A stretch of 64,000 nucleotides of DNA from Sinorhizobium fredii USDA 257 (GCF_000265205.3 NC_018000.1:1116001-1180000), one strand, 5' to 3'; counted from the first letter of the stretch, positions 9,509 through 18,430 are shown. A program made the numbers and translations. Notes: a model not told the origin generated them from the letters alone.

Positions 9509-10579
9509 CTAGACGCTGGAGTCGATGTGCCAGCGCTCTCGCTCCAGACGTCTTAGATCGGCGATTACCATTTCCGCGACCAGATCGCTGAACGTTGTTC
9601 TGTGCGTCCAGCCGAGCTTTGAGCGGGCCTTCGCCGGATTTCCCATCAGCAGATCGACCTCCGTAGGACGAAAATGGCGTGGGTCGATTCTGACGAGAAT
9701 CTCTCCTGTTTTGCGGTCCCGGCCGACCTCGTCCACCCCCTTGCCCTCCCATTCGATGACGCGACCGACTGCCCGAAAGGCTAGTGCCACGAACTCGCGC
9801 ACCGAATGGGTTTCGCCCGTGGCGAGGACGAAATCATCAGGCTCAGCGTGCTGAAGAATCCGCCACATCCCATCTACATAGTCTCGAGCATGCCCCCAGT
9901 CGCGTTTGGCGTCCAAATTGCCAAGATAGAGCGTGCTTTGAAAACCGCGTTCGATACCCGCAACCGCACGTGTGATCTTGCGGGTCACAAATGTCTCGCC
10001 GCGCGTAGGGCCTTCATGATTAAACAGGATGCCATTGGAAGCGAAGATTCCGTACGCTTCCCTGTAGTTGATCGTAATCCAATAGGCATAGAGTTTGGCC
10101 GCCGCATAGGGAGAGCGCGGATAGAACGGCGTCTTCTCCGTCTGGGGCACCTCCTGGACCTTGCCGAACAGCTCGGAAGTCGACGCTTGATAAAAGCGCA
10201 CCTGTTCTTCCATCTTCAGGATGCGTATGGCTTCAAGCAGTCTGAGTGTGCCGAGGGCATCGGCGTTGCCGGTATACTCCGGCGTCTCGAAACTCACCTG
10301 GACATGGCTCTGGGCCGCAAGATTGTAGATTTCTGTAGGCCGCGTCTCCTGAATGATTCGAATGAGATTGGTCGCGTCCGTCAGGTCGGCGTAGTGGAGA
10401 AAGAAGCGCGCACCCGGTTCGTGCGGATCGACGTAAATGTCGTCGATCCGTTCGGTATTGAAGGAGGAGGATCTGCGTTTCAGACCGTGGACAGTATAGC
10501 CTTTCTCCAACAGTAATCTGGCAAGATAGGCACCGTCCTGACCGGTTACACCAGTTATGAGCGCAATGCGATCTGTCAT
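9509..10579 (-). CDS. gmd: GDP-mannose 4,6-dehydratase
   Basis: NADP-dependent SDR that turns GDP-D-mannose into GDP-4-keto-6-deoxy-D-mannose. The ATG at 10579 is chosen over an in-frame TTG at 10594 because it places [20 protein letters not shown] at the N terminus, as in known enzymes. The active-site [11 protein letters not shown] and YAAAK motifs and the [16 protein letters not shown] segment are present. The length of 356 residues is normal. It is first in the gmd-fcl unit, about 330 bases from the IS66 element. GDP-mannose would come from the mannose genes at 51.7-55.6 kb. A GDP-heptose substrate is also possible, as for related Campylobacter dehydratases. Confidence 0.92.
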   Translation of the reverse strand: MTDRIALITGVTGQDGAYLARLLLEKGYTVHGLKRRSSSFNTERIDDIYVDPHEPGARFFLHYADLTDATNLIRIIQETRPTEIYNLAAQSHVQVSFETPEYTGNADALGTLRLLEAIRILKMEEQVRFYQASTSELFGKVQEVPQTEKTPFYPRSPYAAAKLYAYWITINYREAYGIFASNGILFNHEGPTRGETFVTRKITRAVAGIERGFQSTLYLGNLDAKRDWGHARDYVDGMWRILQHAEPDDFVLATGETHSVREFVALAFRAVGRVIEWEGKGVDEVGRDRKTGEILVRIDPRHFRPTEVDLLMGNPAKARSKLGWTHRTTFSDLVAEMVIADLRRLERERWHIDSSV

Positions 10580-10649
10580 CGGATCCCAATCCAATCGTTG
10601 AGGGATGCGGTGGCGCCGTCACGACGGTCCAACCCGCACTCCTCAGATC

Positions 10650-10669
10650 AAAGGCGAAAGCGCCTTTTT
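10650..10669 (+). terminator. orphan intrinsic terminator on the plus strand
   Basis: A 7-bp perfect stem (10650-10656 with 10661-10667) with loop AAAG is followed by five T residues ending at 10669. No plus-strand gene ends upstream; the gmd start lies 70 bases before it on the opposite strand. It may end a small RNA or an antisense transcript from the gmd promoter region. Confidence 0.5.
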
Positions 10670-10989
10670 CGACCAGAGCGTCATTGTGGCAGACACTCCA
10701 GCAAAAGGAGGTAACCCTCACCCCTCGATGCTCGTAACAGGTGCTGCGCGAGCGTCGTCTTTCCGCTTGGCTAGCTTCTTCGGCGATGCCCCTACCACAT
10801 AGGAAGTAGCCGCGCCCGCTGCGAGCCCGTCAGCTCACGAGCCCACGCCACCTCGTGCGTGGGCGTCGTGCCGGCCAAGCGTAGCTGAGGAAATGGCAGT
10901 TCTTAATTCGTAAGCGCTATTTTCCCCGCGCGTTGACGCCTGCGCTTTCGACGGAGGGCCTTTCGAATTGGGAACGACATCTGGCCTGA

Positions 10990-12543
10990 TCAGGCTGATG
11001 TGGGTTGGGGGTTGAAGGGCAGCAGGTCGTCGATATCAGTATCGACAGCGCGTTGAGGCAGTTCGGTGAGGACGTGGCGCAACCATGCGAGCGGCTCGAC
11101 GCCACAGGCACGGCAGGTCAACATCAGGCTGTAGATGACGGCGCTGGCCCTGGCTCCGTCGACGGTGTCGCTGAACAGCCAGATCTTTCTGCCGGTGGCA
11201 AAGATTCTGATGTCACGTTCCAGGAGATTGTTGTCGATCGGCATTCTGCCGTCCTCGGTGTAACGAGTCAGATATCCCCATTGGTTCAGGGTGTAGGAGA
11301 CGGCGTCGCCGAGCTTGCTGTCCGGCAAGACTTTCGGGGCGATGTCGTCGAGCCATGCCTTGAGAGCATGGAGAATGGGGACACTATGTTGCTGGCGGAA
11401 GCGGCGAATGCAGTGATCTCGCGTTTCGCCGTCATCGGGGATTTCGTTCCGCGCCTGTCTTTCAACCCGATAGAGCTGTTCGAAGAACCGGAGCGCCCGC
11501 TCCGGCGGCCCGCCACCTTTCTTTCTCGTCTTCAGGGCCTCGACAAAGCGCCGCCTCGAATGGGCCATGCATCCAAGATGCGTTGCCCCTTCCAGCGTGC
11601 GCCAAGCGGAATAGCCATCACTCATCACTATGCCGCGGTAATCGCCAAGGAAGGTCTGCGGGTGTATCTGGCCGCGACCCGGTTGATAATCGAGCAGCAC
11701 GATCGGTTCGTCGCTGTCCTCGCCGCTTCGATAAGCCCACATGTACGATGTGCTGGTGGCTTCCCTGTCCTTTTCCTTCAGCACCTGAACCGTCGTCTCG
11801 TCGCCATGGATGAGGGTTTGCGATCTGAGCCGCAGTTTCAGCGCGTCATAGATGCGATGCAGATGTTTTTCGCTCGAACCGATCACCCAATGACCCAGAG
11901 CGCCTCGGCTGACAGGAACCCCGGCGCGCTCAAAGGCCTGCGCCAGACGGTAGAGCGGTGTGCCGTCGACGTATTTGTGAACGAGCGCGAAGGCCAGTGT
12001 CGAGGCCGTGGCGATGCTGCCCGGCAAGGGCTGTGCGGGCATCGGCGCGATGACAATCGGCGTGTTGATGCCGGTCCGGTCACAGTGACGGCATGCATAC
12101 TTGAACCGCACATTCTGCAAAACCTTCGCCTTCACCTCGATATGAAGTTGCTCGGTAACGGCCTCGCCCATGCGATGCATCCGGCCACTACAGCAAGGAC
12201 AGGCCTTCTGATCGTCGGGAAGGTCATACTCGACGCGCTCGCGCGGCAGGTTTTCCGGCAGCGGCCTGCGTCCGCGTTTCTTTCCCGTCGCGCTTTCGAC
12301 TGGTGGCAACCCTGTGTCCGGCAGGTCGACGACATCGCTATCATCCTCATCAGCAACCTGTTCGGCTTCATTGAAGATGCGATCAACGTGCTTTTCGCTG
12401 CGCGGCGCAAAACGATGCAGCCGCGCAAGCGCCAGCTCTTCCTCAAGTTTGACGACTCGCTCTGTGAGCTGACGGTTCTCCGCCTGCAGCGCAGCAATAC
12501 GCGCCATCAACTCTTCAACAGTCGGTTCGCCGGGTCGATTCAT
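10990..12543 (-). CDS. tnpC: IS66 transposase TnpC
   Basis: Transposase of 517 residues. An N-terminal leucine-zipper-like coiled coil (about residues 8-45) is followed by a zinc-finger-like CPCCSGRMHRMGE and CRHCDRTG pair, and then the DDE catalytic domain. Candidate catalytic residues are the Asp of GDETTV, the Asp of SDGYSAW and the Glu of NNLLERDIR. There are no internal stops. The preceding gene in the element is tnpB, 54 bases away. Assignment is secure. Confidence 0.95.
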   Translation of the reverse strand: MNRPGEPTVEELMARIAALQAENRQLTERVVKLEEELALARLHRFAPRSEKHVDRIFNEAEQVADEDDSDVVDLPDTGLPPVESATGKKRGRRPLPENLPRERVEYDLPDDQKACPCCSGRMHRMGEAVTEQLHIEVKAKVLQNVRFKYACRHCDRTGINTPIVIAPMPAQPLPGSIATASTLAFALVHKYVDGTPLYRLAQAFERAGVPVSRGALGHWVIGSSEKHLHRIYDALKLRLRSQTLIHGDETTVQVLKEKDREATSTSYMWAYRSGEDSDEPIVLLDYQPGRGQIHPQTFLGDYRGIVMSDGYSAWRTLEGATHLGCMAHSRRRFVEALKTRKKGGGPPERALRFFEQLYRVERQARNEIPDDGETRDHCIRRFRQQHSVPILHALKAWLDDIAPKVLPDSKLGDAVSYTLNQWGYLTRYTEDGRMPIDNNLLERDIRIFATGRKIWLFSDTVDGARASAVIYSLMLTCRACGVEPLAWLRHVLTELPQRAVDTDIDDLLPFNPQPTSA

Positions 12544-12597
12544 CAGATTCTTGAATCGAAAGCATGCCGCCGCGTCAACCGCTCAATTCGAGAGCCC

Positions 12598-12951
12598 TCA
12601 ACCAGCAACCTGATATTGCCGCACCGGATGGCGGACCATCGCATCGATATCGATGCCGTCGAGGATCCAGTGCAATTGCTCGGTCGTAAGCGTGACCACC
12701 GCTGCCTCGCGGCGCGGCCACCGGAACTTGTCCTCGGTCAGCCGCTTCAGGACCAGCACAAAGCCCGACCGATCGAAGAACAGGAGCTTCATCCGGTCGC
12801 GACGGCGATTGCAGAACGCAAAAACCGCCGGAGCAAACGGATCGAGCGCCATCGTCTCTTGGACCAGAACCGCAAGGCTGTTGATGCCGGCCCGAAAGTC
12901 GATCGGCTCGCGGTGCAGGTAGACTTTCAGGTCAGCGCCCAGTCTGAACAT
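12598..12951 (-). CDS. tnpB: IS66 accessory protein TnpB
   Basis: Small IS66-specific protein (117 residues) needed for transposition in characterised members. It has the typical order VYLHREPIDFRAGINSLAVLVQ, DRMKLLFFDRSGFVLVLKRL and FRWPRREAAVVTLTTEQL. Its start lies within the end of tnpA (20-base overlap), so the two are probably translationally coupled. Its biochemical role is not settled in the family. Confidence 0.93.
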   Translation of the reverse strand: MFRLGADLKVYLHREPIDFRAGINSLAVLVQETMALDPFAPAVFAFCNRRRDRMKLLFFDRSGFVLVLKRLTEDKFRWPRREAAVVTLTTEQLHWILDGIDIDAMVRHPVRQYQVAG

Positions 12952-13405
12952 GACCCAGTGCTCCGATGATCGCCGTCAATGCATCCACATCACCGCATTC
13001 CAGCGTCAACTTCACGCCGTTCGGCAGTGACGCGCTCACCTTGCCTGGAGAGGAAAAAGGCGCAGCCCTTTTCGATGCCGACCCACGCACTCCATCGCAA
13101 GTCCCCGGCAAATCCACCGCAGCCATGCTGCTCTGTCGCAGCAAGGCCCGATCGGAAGTGCTTTCAATCTGAACCGGGATAAACGCCGGTGATGAGGACG
13201 GCGGGGGAGGATGGGTCTCCTTGCGCTTCTTTATCCACTTCCACAGAAGGTTCGCGTTGACCCCATGTTCGAGCGCAAGTCTCGATACCGACGCGCCTGG
13301 CTCAAGGCAGGCCGAGACAAGACGGTCTTTCGATACCGGGTCGTATCGGCGTCGCCCGTTCCGACCAACAAGCCTTACCTGCAGTTTCTGATCATCTTCT
13401 TCCAT
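12932..13405 (-). CDS. tnpA: IS66 protein TnpA (DNA-binding, HTH)
   Basis: Transposase orfA-type helix-turn-helix protein. RRRYDPVSKDRLVSACLEPG leads into the HTH SVSRLALEHGVNANLLWKWI, and the C-terminal half is variable. The ATG at 13405 is chosen because AAGAGGTGG lies just upstream; an earlier ATG in frame (13441) would begin inside the inverted repeat. The predicted ribosome-binding site is part of a hairpin, described separately. It is intact. Confidence 0.9.
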   Translation of the reverse strand: MEEDDQKLQVRLVGRNGRRRYDPVSKDRLVSACLEPGASVSRLALEHGVNANLLWKWIKKRKETHPPPPSSSPAFIPVQIESTSDRALLRQSSMAAVDLPGTCDGVRGSASKRAAPFSSPGKVSASLPNGVKLTLECGDVDALTAIIGALGHVQTGR

Positions 13406-13409
13406 CACA

Positions 13410-13438
13410 AGGTGTCCACCTCTTTCAGGTGGACACCT
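13410..13438 (-). promoter_or_regulatory. hairpin sequestering the tnpA ribosome-binding site
   Basis: A perfect 12-bp inverted repeat (13410-13421 with 13427-13438, 5-base loop) lies immediately before tnpA. In the transcript the 3' arm contains the purine-rich AGGTGG that would serve as ribosome-binding site, four bases from the ATG. Comparable hairpins in IS10 and IS50 limit transposase made from read-through transcripts. The same role here is inference. Confidence 0.55.
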
Positions 13439-13658
13439 CATGCCTCAGCACACTCAACCGCAAAAGGTGCTGGGAAATTCGCGCTTACCTTAATTCAGCG
13501 TCCTAAAAGTCGGCAGGTGGCCAGCGGCGGCCCCCTCTTCTTAATAGCGAGGACACTTGTTCCAAGGGCGTAACTCCGGGTGCATGCAAGTGCTTTCGAC
13601 GCTCCTGATTGCACACCAATTATGACATTGATCTCGTCTCACAACCGGAGCAAACCTG

Positions 13659-14498
13659 ATGGTACAACAAGCCTGGGTTACAGCTATGGCCATCGACCTC
13701 AACCGACATGTTCCGCCCCGTAGCGCCGGCGATGGAGCGATTGGCGCGAAAGAGAAGCTGCAGCGTGAGCACACCGCAACTCCAAGCGCAGAGCTATTGG
13801 TGCCGTGGCAAGCGATTGTTCCGATCTTGCTCATGATCACGACCGCTCTTGCTTCTGTCAGTTTCGTGACTTTGGCGACGAGGTATCAGTTCGGTTATAA
13901 CCCGCCGAACTGGCTTGTTCGACGGGTTAACGTGGACGAGGAAGCAAATATTCCAACATGGTTCGCGACGTGCCTGCTGTTTTCGGCGGCTGGCCTTTTA
14001 TTTTTGATTGCCCGGGCAAAGCAGCTTCTGCGAGACCGGTTCAGCGTCTATTGGTTCGGACTGAGCCTGATGTTTCTTTACCTGTCAGTCGATGAGGCCG
14101 CCAGTCTCCATGAGATGGCGATGGCCCCAACACGGGCTTTGCTAGCGCTAAGCGGGCCGCTTTATGCCGGCTGGGTCATACCCGCAGGGGTGGCCTTGGT
14201 GATACTGGTGCTACTTTATTCGCGCTTCCTGCTGGCTCTGCCGCGGCGAACCTTGTGTTGGTTCGTGTTCGGGGGCGCCCTTTATACAGGCGGGGCGGTG
14301 GGAATGGAGCTTGTGGCGTGGGGGCATATCTATCCCGCCTACATCGCACATCCCGAAAACTGGTCGGGAGTCGTCGATATGCCTTTCCTGGTGATGACGC
14401 ACTCGGAAGAAATAATGGAGATGGCGGGTGTTATCGCATTCATACAGGGACTTCTAGGTCATCTGCGCGAATGTTTGCACCAACTCGTCGAACGGTGA
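13659..14498 (+). CDS. polytopic membrane protein of unknown function
   Basis: 279 residues (or 270 if the ATG at 13686 is used). A soluble N-terminal stretch of about 45 residues precedes roughly six hydrophobic segments: near residues 48-72, 105-122, 131-150, 164-190, 197-215 and 255-270. A conserved-looking acidic motif, SVDEAASLHEMA, sits between the third and fourth segments, and a second, VMTHSEEIMEMAG, precedes the last. Paired acidic/His residues in a membrane protein suggest ion or metal handling, but I recognise no family. It is convergent with the PAP2-like gene (41-base gap), and its upstream side was invaded by IS66, whose end lies 170 bases away. Confidence 0.7.
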   Translation: MVQQAWVTAMAIDLNRHVPPRSAGDGAIGAKEKLQREHTATPSAELLVPWQAIVPILLMITTALASVSFVTLATRYQFGYNPPNWLVRRVNVDEEANIPTWFATCLLFSAAGLLFLIARAKQLLRDRFSVYWFGLSLMFLYLSVDEAASLHEMAMAPTRALLALSGPLYAGWVIPAGVALVILVLLYSRFLLALPRRTLCWFVFGGALYTGGAVGMELVAWGHIYPAYIAHPENWSGVVDMPFLVMTHSEEIMEMAGVIAFIQGLLGHLRECLHQLVER

Positions 14499-14539
14499 TC
14501 AGACCCGACTCGCGGCCCTGGCTGGCTGTGCGCCAATGT

Positions 14540-15328
14540 CTACAGGAGCAGTCTTTTGGCAACTTCGCGTAAATCCTCGAAGGCTATTACGAGGTATGAG
14601 CCCAGAAAGCTGCACAGATAGAAGCTTGGTGCGGCGCCGCGCTCCCACCGGAGAATTAGAGCGCCGAGTTCAAGGCTGGGACGCGCTTGCGACAGCCATG
14701 CCAGGCTGGCGGCCAAGGCGAGGCTACCCAGAGCATTGGTCGGGTAATGCAGCCCCAAGTAGACTCGCGCAAGCTCTGCCGCCAAAGTATAGGCGACAGC
14801 GATGAGTCCGAGTTCGAAGCGAACAAGAAGAATGGCGATCGCTAGACCCACGAACAGAACCGCTCTCTCGCTAGGGAACCCGGGACTGCCGAAGAAAGGT
14901 GAGGAGCGCAGAACGGCAGCGTCGCCCAGAACATCTGGGATATGAAGCCCGAGTGCGGAGTCAAAAATCGGCTTTGGCGGCGTCGGCAGACTGCCTTGCA
15001 GGAAATGTGCGACGAACGCCGCGAGTACGGCGGCGCACACACCGCTCACTAGCCTTGCCCTCGATTCCGGCCCGACAAGGGAAAACCAGCAATACCAAAG
15101 CAGGGACAGGACTATAGCGCCTTCGGCTGTCGAATTGATTGCACCGGAAGCGAGCCGCGTGGCAAAGGGCTGATTGCTCGCTACGATGTTAATGGCCTTT
15201 GCGAGAGGCCTGTCGATCAAATCCGGGTTAAGCGCCAGGAAAATCGTACCGACAAAAATGAGGCAAAACGCGGTGGCATACGTCAGACAATGCGAGTCGG
15301 GTAACGTTCGCGCCATCGGTTCGGCCAT
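14540..15328 (-). CDS. PAP2-like membrane protein with altered catalytic residues
   Basis: 262 residues with about six membrane helices in the PAP2/type 2 phosphatidic acid phosphatase arrangement. The usual signature is K-x6-RP, PSGH, then SR-x5-H-x3-D. Here the second motif reads PSERA (the catalytic His position is Arg) and the third reads ARVYLGLHYPTN (R-x5-H-x3-N instead of D). The fold is therefore recognisable but the phosphatase chemistry is doubtful. The start has AGGAG six bases upstream. It is the last gene of the heptose operon, 47 bases after the oxidoreductase. A role with lipid-linked glycan intermediates is possible but unproven. Confidence 0.75.
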   Translation of the reverse strand: MAEPMARTLPDSHCLTYATAFCLIFVGTIFLALNPDLIDRPLAKAINIVASNQPFATRLASGAINSTAEGAIVLSLLWYCWFSLVGPESRARLVSGVCAAVLAAFVAHFLQGSLPTPPKPIFDSALGLHIPDVLGDAAVLRSSPFFGSPGFPSERAVLFVGLAIAILLVRFELGLIAVAYTLAAELARVYLGLHYPTNALGSLALAASLAWLSQARPSLELGALILRWERGAAPSFYLCSFLGSYLVIAFEDLREVAKRLLL

Positions 15329-15375
15329 CTCGAACTCCTGAGGTCAGTCAGCGGATCCTCTGATGTCCGGCTAAT

Positions 15376-16713
15376 TTAAGCGGTCGCAGAAACCTTGCGC
15401 TGCGGGGAGGCTGCAGAGCGGCCGAAGAAGGCAAGATCCTGCTCCTGGCGCAGCGCGTCGCAGAGCCGCCCGTCTGGAAGCTCGACGTCGTCATAGCCGA
15501 GCACCTCGTCGCGCCTAACGTCGCGCAGCAGCCGGCAGCCCTCGGCGAGCCCGATCGGCAGAAGGCGTTCGGTGTGCACCGTCTGCGCGTTCTCACAGAG
15601 CCCGTAGGTCATGTAATGTCCAATGCCATCGATGATTTCTCCGGCACGAAGATCCCGCTTGGCGGCGGTCACCACGTCGACTGTCGGCGCGCCAAGCGGC
15701 GCAATCGCAGCATCATGGAAGATTGCGGCCCGCGCCACCGTGAACGGCACCTCGAAATGACACAGATGATAAGGCCAATAGAAACAATAGAGCGGCCCGG
15801 CGCCCATTTTGTAGAGTGAGAGATAGTGCTTCTCGACGGCATCTTCTGTGGTCCCGAGAACGAAGATACCGGGATTCGGCATGGCCCCGACGCAGTAATC
15901 AACTATCCCCGGGCCCTCGATGAGCTGATCGAGCTGATACCAGCCGACCGCCTCCTGGATCGGCGTACCGGCCTCGACGACAGGTCCGTACATGCCGCGC
16001 TTCGCCACCCGCATGCCTGTGGCGTTGGCTACAATGGCGTTCTCGAACGAGATCTTCGTGCCGTCCGCGAAGGAGGTGACCATTGGGGCCTTCATCCCCC
16101 ACTTCTTGGCAAATCCCTCCTGGGTCGTCGGATTGCGGTAGGGGTCGTGCAGACCCTTGATGTTTCCGCAAAGCACAGGGCGTATGCCGAGGCCCTTGAC
16201 CCAACGGTAGAGGTTCATGATGACGCCCGGCTGATCTCCCTCCACGTTGGTAAGAACCACTCCTGCTTCGTCGGCATACACTTTCAGGATCGGGCCGATC
16301 GTGCCGTCGAGTTCGGCGTTCATAAGGACGACATGCTTGCCGTACCGGATCGCACGCATTGTGACGTGAGCAGCGAACTCGATCGCGCCTGTCGCTTCGA
16401 CGACGACGTCGATACCTCCGGCCTCGCAAATGTGCATCGGATCCGCTGTGATCGCGCGCCGGCCGCGAGCTACGATTTCCTCGAGCGCCATAGTGCTGGT
16501 CGCCTCCGTCACATCGTCTTCGCCTGCCGCGGCGTAGGCCTCGCGCGCCTTTTCCACGTGTCTGTTGGAAATGGCCACGAGCTCCATTCCCGGAACAAAT
16601 CGTAGCATCTGCAGCGCGATGCCGCGGGCCATGAAACCGGCCCCCACCATACCCACGCGAATTGGACGCCCCTCAGCCTGGCGCCTCTCCAACTCCCTGT
16701 CGACGATGAACAT
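15376..16713 (-). CDS. NAD(P)-dependent oxidoreductase with C-terminal SAF-type domain
   Basis: 445 residues. The N-terminal Rossmann fold begins IRVGMVGAGFMARGIALQM (residues 18-36), with the continuation DVVVEATGAIEFAAHVTMRAI and KHVVLMNAELD. This pattern resembles homoserine dehydrogenases and Gfo/Idh/MocA-like enzymes. The last 110 residues (from about KRDLRAGEIIDGIGHYM) resemble an SAF domain (antifreeze/flagellar-chaperone-like fold), found fused to such dehydrogenases in sugar-biosynthesis loci. The substrate is unknown. Its place between the epimerase and PAP2 genes in an operon for activated sugars suggests it acts on a sugar or sugar acid. Confidence 0.8.
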   Translation of the reverse strand: MFIVDRELERRQAEGRPIRVGMVGAGFMARGIALQMLRFVPGMELVAISNRHVEKAREAYAAAGEDDVTEATSTMALEEIVARGRRAITADPMHICEAGGIDVVVEATGAIEFAAHVTMRAIRYGKHVVLMNAELDGTIGPILKVYADEAGVVLTNVEGDQPGVIMNLYRWVKGLGIRPVLCGNIKGLHDPYRNPTTQEGFAKKWGMKAPMVTSFADGTKISFENAIVANATGMRVAKRGMYGPVVEAGTPIQEAVGWYQLDQLIEGPGIVDYCVGAMPNPGIFVLGTTEDAVEKHYLSLYKMGAGPLYCFYWPYHLCHFEVPFTVARAAIFHDAAIAPLGAPTVDVVTAAKRDLRAGEIIDGIGHYMTYGLCENAQTVHTERLLPIGLAEGCRLLRDVRRDEVLGYDDVELPDGRLCDALRQEQDLAFFGRSAASPQRKVSATA

Positions 16714-16759
16714 TTGCGCCTCCTCTTACCGCTGCCCGCAAGGGCCGGGCGGTGCAGGG

Positions 16760-17305
16760 TTATCCGGCATAATCCGGCCAGTTTCGGTCCTTTTCTGAAA
16801 CCACCGCCGGTGCATCTACCGGCCACTTCACTGCGAATGCCGGATCGTTCCAGCGAACACCGCGCTCGGCTGCCGGTGTGTAGAATTCGGAGACGAGGTA
16901 CGTGGCCTCGGTGTGGTCCTCCAAGGTGAGAAAGGCGTTCGCGCAGCCCTTCGGGATCACCAGCATCCGTTGGTTCGCGGCCGAAAGCTGAACCGTGAAG
17001 TGTTGCTTATAGGTGGGGGATTCGGGCCGCAAATCGATCAGCACGTCGTACAAGCTGCCCCGGATACAGCGAAGCATCTTGTCCTCGCCATGGGGAGCCA
17101 GCTGATAGTGGAAGCCGCGAAGTGTGTGCTTCCATCGGTTGTATGAGATGTTCATTTGCACGACGTTGCCTGGAAGTCCGTGCTCGGCAAACTCTCGCGC
17201 GCACCAGCCACGCGCGAAAAAGCCCCGCTCATCCTCGAATTTCTGTAGTTCCACCAGGGTCGCGTTGGGAATATCGGTTTTCGTAAAAAGCATTTGTAAA
17301 TCCAT
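16760..17305 (-). CDS. RmlC-like nucleotide-sugar 3,5-epimerase
   Basis: Cupin-fold epimerase of 181 residues, the normal RmlC length. The family landmarks are FEDERGFFARGW near residue 24, TLRGFHYQ with the catalytic His near 66, KMLRCIRGSLYDVLIDLR, and the IPKGCANAFLTL strand. RmlC enzymes epimerise C3 and C5 of 4-keto-6-deoxy nucleotide sugars. No rmlA, rmlB or rmlD is present in the window, and both neighbours in the operon belong to GDP-heptose synthesis, so a GDP-4-keto-6-deoxyheptose substrate is more likely than dTDP-rhamnose intermediates. That reassignment is inference. The start has no strong ribosome-binding site; an ATG at 17293 is the alternative. Confidence 0.85.
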   Translation of the reverse strand: MDLQMLFTKTDIPNATLVELQKFEDERGFFARGWCAREFAEHGLPGNVVQMNISYNRWKHTLRGFHYQLAPHGEDKMLRCIRGSLYDVLIDLRPESPTYKQHFTVQLSAANQRMLVIPKGCANAFLTLEDHTEATYLVSEFYTPAAERGVRWNDPAFAVKWPVDAPAVVSEKDRNWPDYAG

Positions 17306-17344
17306 TAGGTAAGTAAAACTGTCAGGTCCCGCCGCAGATGCGGC

Positions 17345-18430
17345 TCAGACTTGCGCAGGATGCAAGAGGCGTGAACCGTGTACTTCATAGCCGATGGGAA
17401 CATAGGTCAGGTGTGAGAGTGCCCGCCTTACACTTTCCTGGCGTTCTGGTTTGACCGCGAACATAAGGAAACCTCCGCCGCCGGCGCCGCACAATTTGCC
17501 GCCCTCCGCCCCTGCCTGCTTGGCGAGGTCGTAGTTGCGGTTGATCTCATCATTGCTTACGCGCGACGCCAAACTCCGCTTCATCTCCCAACCGCTGTGA
17601 AGAGCAGCGCCGAACCGCTCTATGTCGACGACCGGCTCAGAAAAAATCTCCTGAAGCATGAAGGCGTAGTCACGCATTTGTCTGAGCGTATCGAGGTTGC
17701 CGGACGTTTTCGCCTTCTGCTCGACCAGCACGGAACTGGCCGGGCGCTGATGCGACGTCCAGAACATCATCAGGTTTGCGAAGAGATGTTCGACGGCGCC
17801 GTTGCGCACCCGTTGCGGCTGGACCGTCACCGCGCCACCAGGCTGGAAGCGGAACAGGTTCATGCCTCCGAATGCGGCGGCATACTGGTCCTGCTTGCCG
17901 ATCGGCTCCTTGAGGATGTCCATCTCGATGTGACATGCCTCTTCGGCCAATTGGCCGGGTGTGACGCGCTCTCCTCGGAACGCGTGCAAGGCGTTGAGCA
18001 GACCTACCGTGAACGAGCTCGACCCACCCATCCCGGTCGAAGCCGGCATGTCGCCGACCGTGGAAATGTAAATCGGCGGTTCGATCTCCAGCAAACGCAG
18101 GCATTCGCGAGCGATGTTGTTCTTGATCTCCCCTATGGTGTTTACCTGCTCCGTTTGCGAATAGTTCAGGCGGATCGGCTCATTGAAAATTTCGCTGTGA
18201 CGCTTGACGGTGACATAGATGTACTTGTCCACTGCCGCGCTGAAGACTGCGCCGTAGTCGAGGTTGTAGAAATCCGGCAGGTCAGTGCCGCCTCCGGCAA
18301 AACTGACTCGCAACGGAGTGCGCGTCAGGACAAGAGACGGCAGTCGCTGCGCAGCGCGATCGATGATTGTCGGATGGGCAAGTCCTGAGAGGCGGTCGTG
18401 TATCGCTGGGGCATCGACTAGCTGTTCCAT
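17345..18430 (-). CDS. hddA: D-glycero-D-manno-heptose 7-phosphate kinase (GHMP kinase)
   Basis: GHMP-family kinase of 361 residues. It has the order expected for HddA: RTPLRVSFAGGGTDLPDFY (substrate/N-terminal motif, about residues 37-55), the phosphate loop MPASTGMGGSSSFTVGLL (about 132-149), and the C-terminal KLCGAGGGGFLMF. HddA phosphorylates D-alpha,beta-D-heptose 7-phosphate at C1, the step before the HddC guanylyltransferase. Its operon partners are a GmhA-type isomerase and an HddC-GmhB fusion, which strongly supports this over other GHMP kinases such as fucokinase. It follows the SDR gene by 32 bases. Confidence 0.9.
   Translation of the reverse strand: MEQLVDAPAIHDRLSGLAHPTIIDRAAQRLPSLVLTRTPLRVSFAGGGTDLPDFYNLDYGAVFSAAVDKYIYVTVKRHSEIFNEPIRLNYSQTEQVNTIGEIKNNIARECLRLLEIEPPIYISTVGDMPASTGMGGSSSFTVGLLNALHAFRGERVTPGQLAEEACHIEMDILKEPIGKQDQYAAAFGGMNLFRFQPGGAVTVQPQRVRNGAVEHLFANLMMFWTSHQRPASSVLVEQKAKTSGNLDTLRQMRDYAFMLQEIFSEPVVDIERFGAALHSGWEMKRSLASRVSNDEINRNYDLAKQAGAEGGKLCGAGGGGFLMFAVKPERQESVRRALSHLTYVPIGYEVHGSRLLHPAQV

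Larger units (their letters stand above)
10910..13488 (-). mobile_element. complete IS66-family insertion sequence (2,579 bp)
   Basis: The ends are imperfect inverted repeats: GTAAGCGCTATTTTCCC at 10910-10926 and, reading inward from the other end, GTAAGCGCGAATTTCCC at 13488-13472. The element is flanked by an exact 8-bp duplication, CTTAATTC, at 10902-10909 and 13489-13496, as expected for IS66. It carries three intact genes on the minus strand (tnpA, tnpB, tnpC). With both ends, all genes and the duplication intact, it looks recent and possibly still mobile. It lies between the gmd-fcl unit and the membrane-protein gene at 13659. Confidence 0.95.

Noticed and set aside
11005..12969. 654-codon open frame on the plus strand
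   Set aside because: It is antisense to the IS66 genes, which have family motifs, and it has no recognisable product.
16760..17305. dTDP-rhamnose pathway based on the RmlC-like epimerase
   Set aside because: rmlA, rmlB and rmlD are absent in the window, and the operon partners make GDP-heptose.
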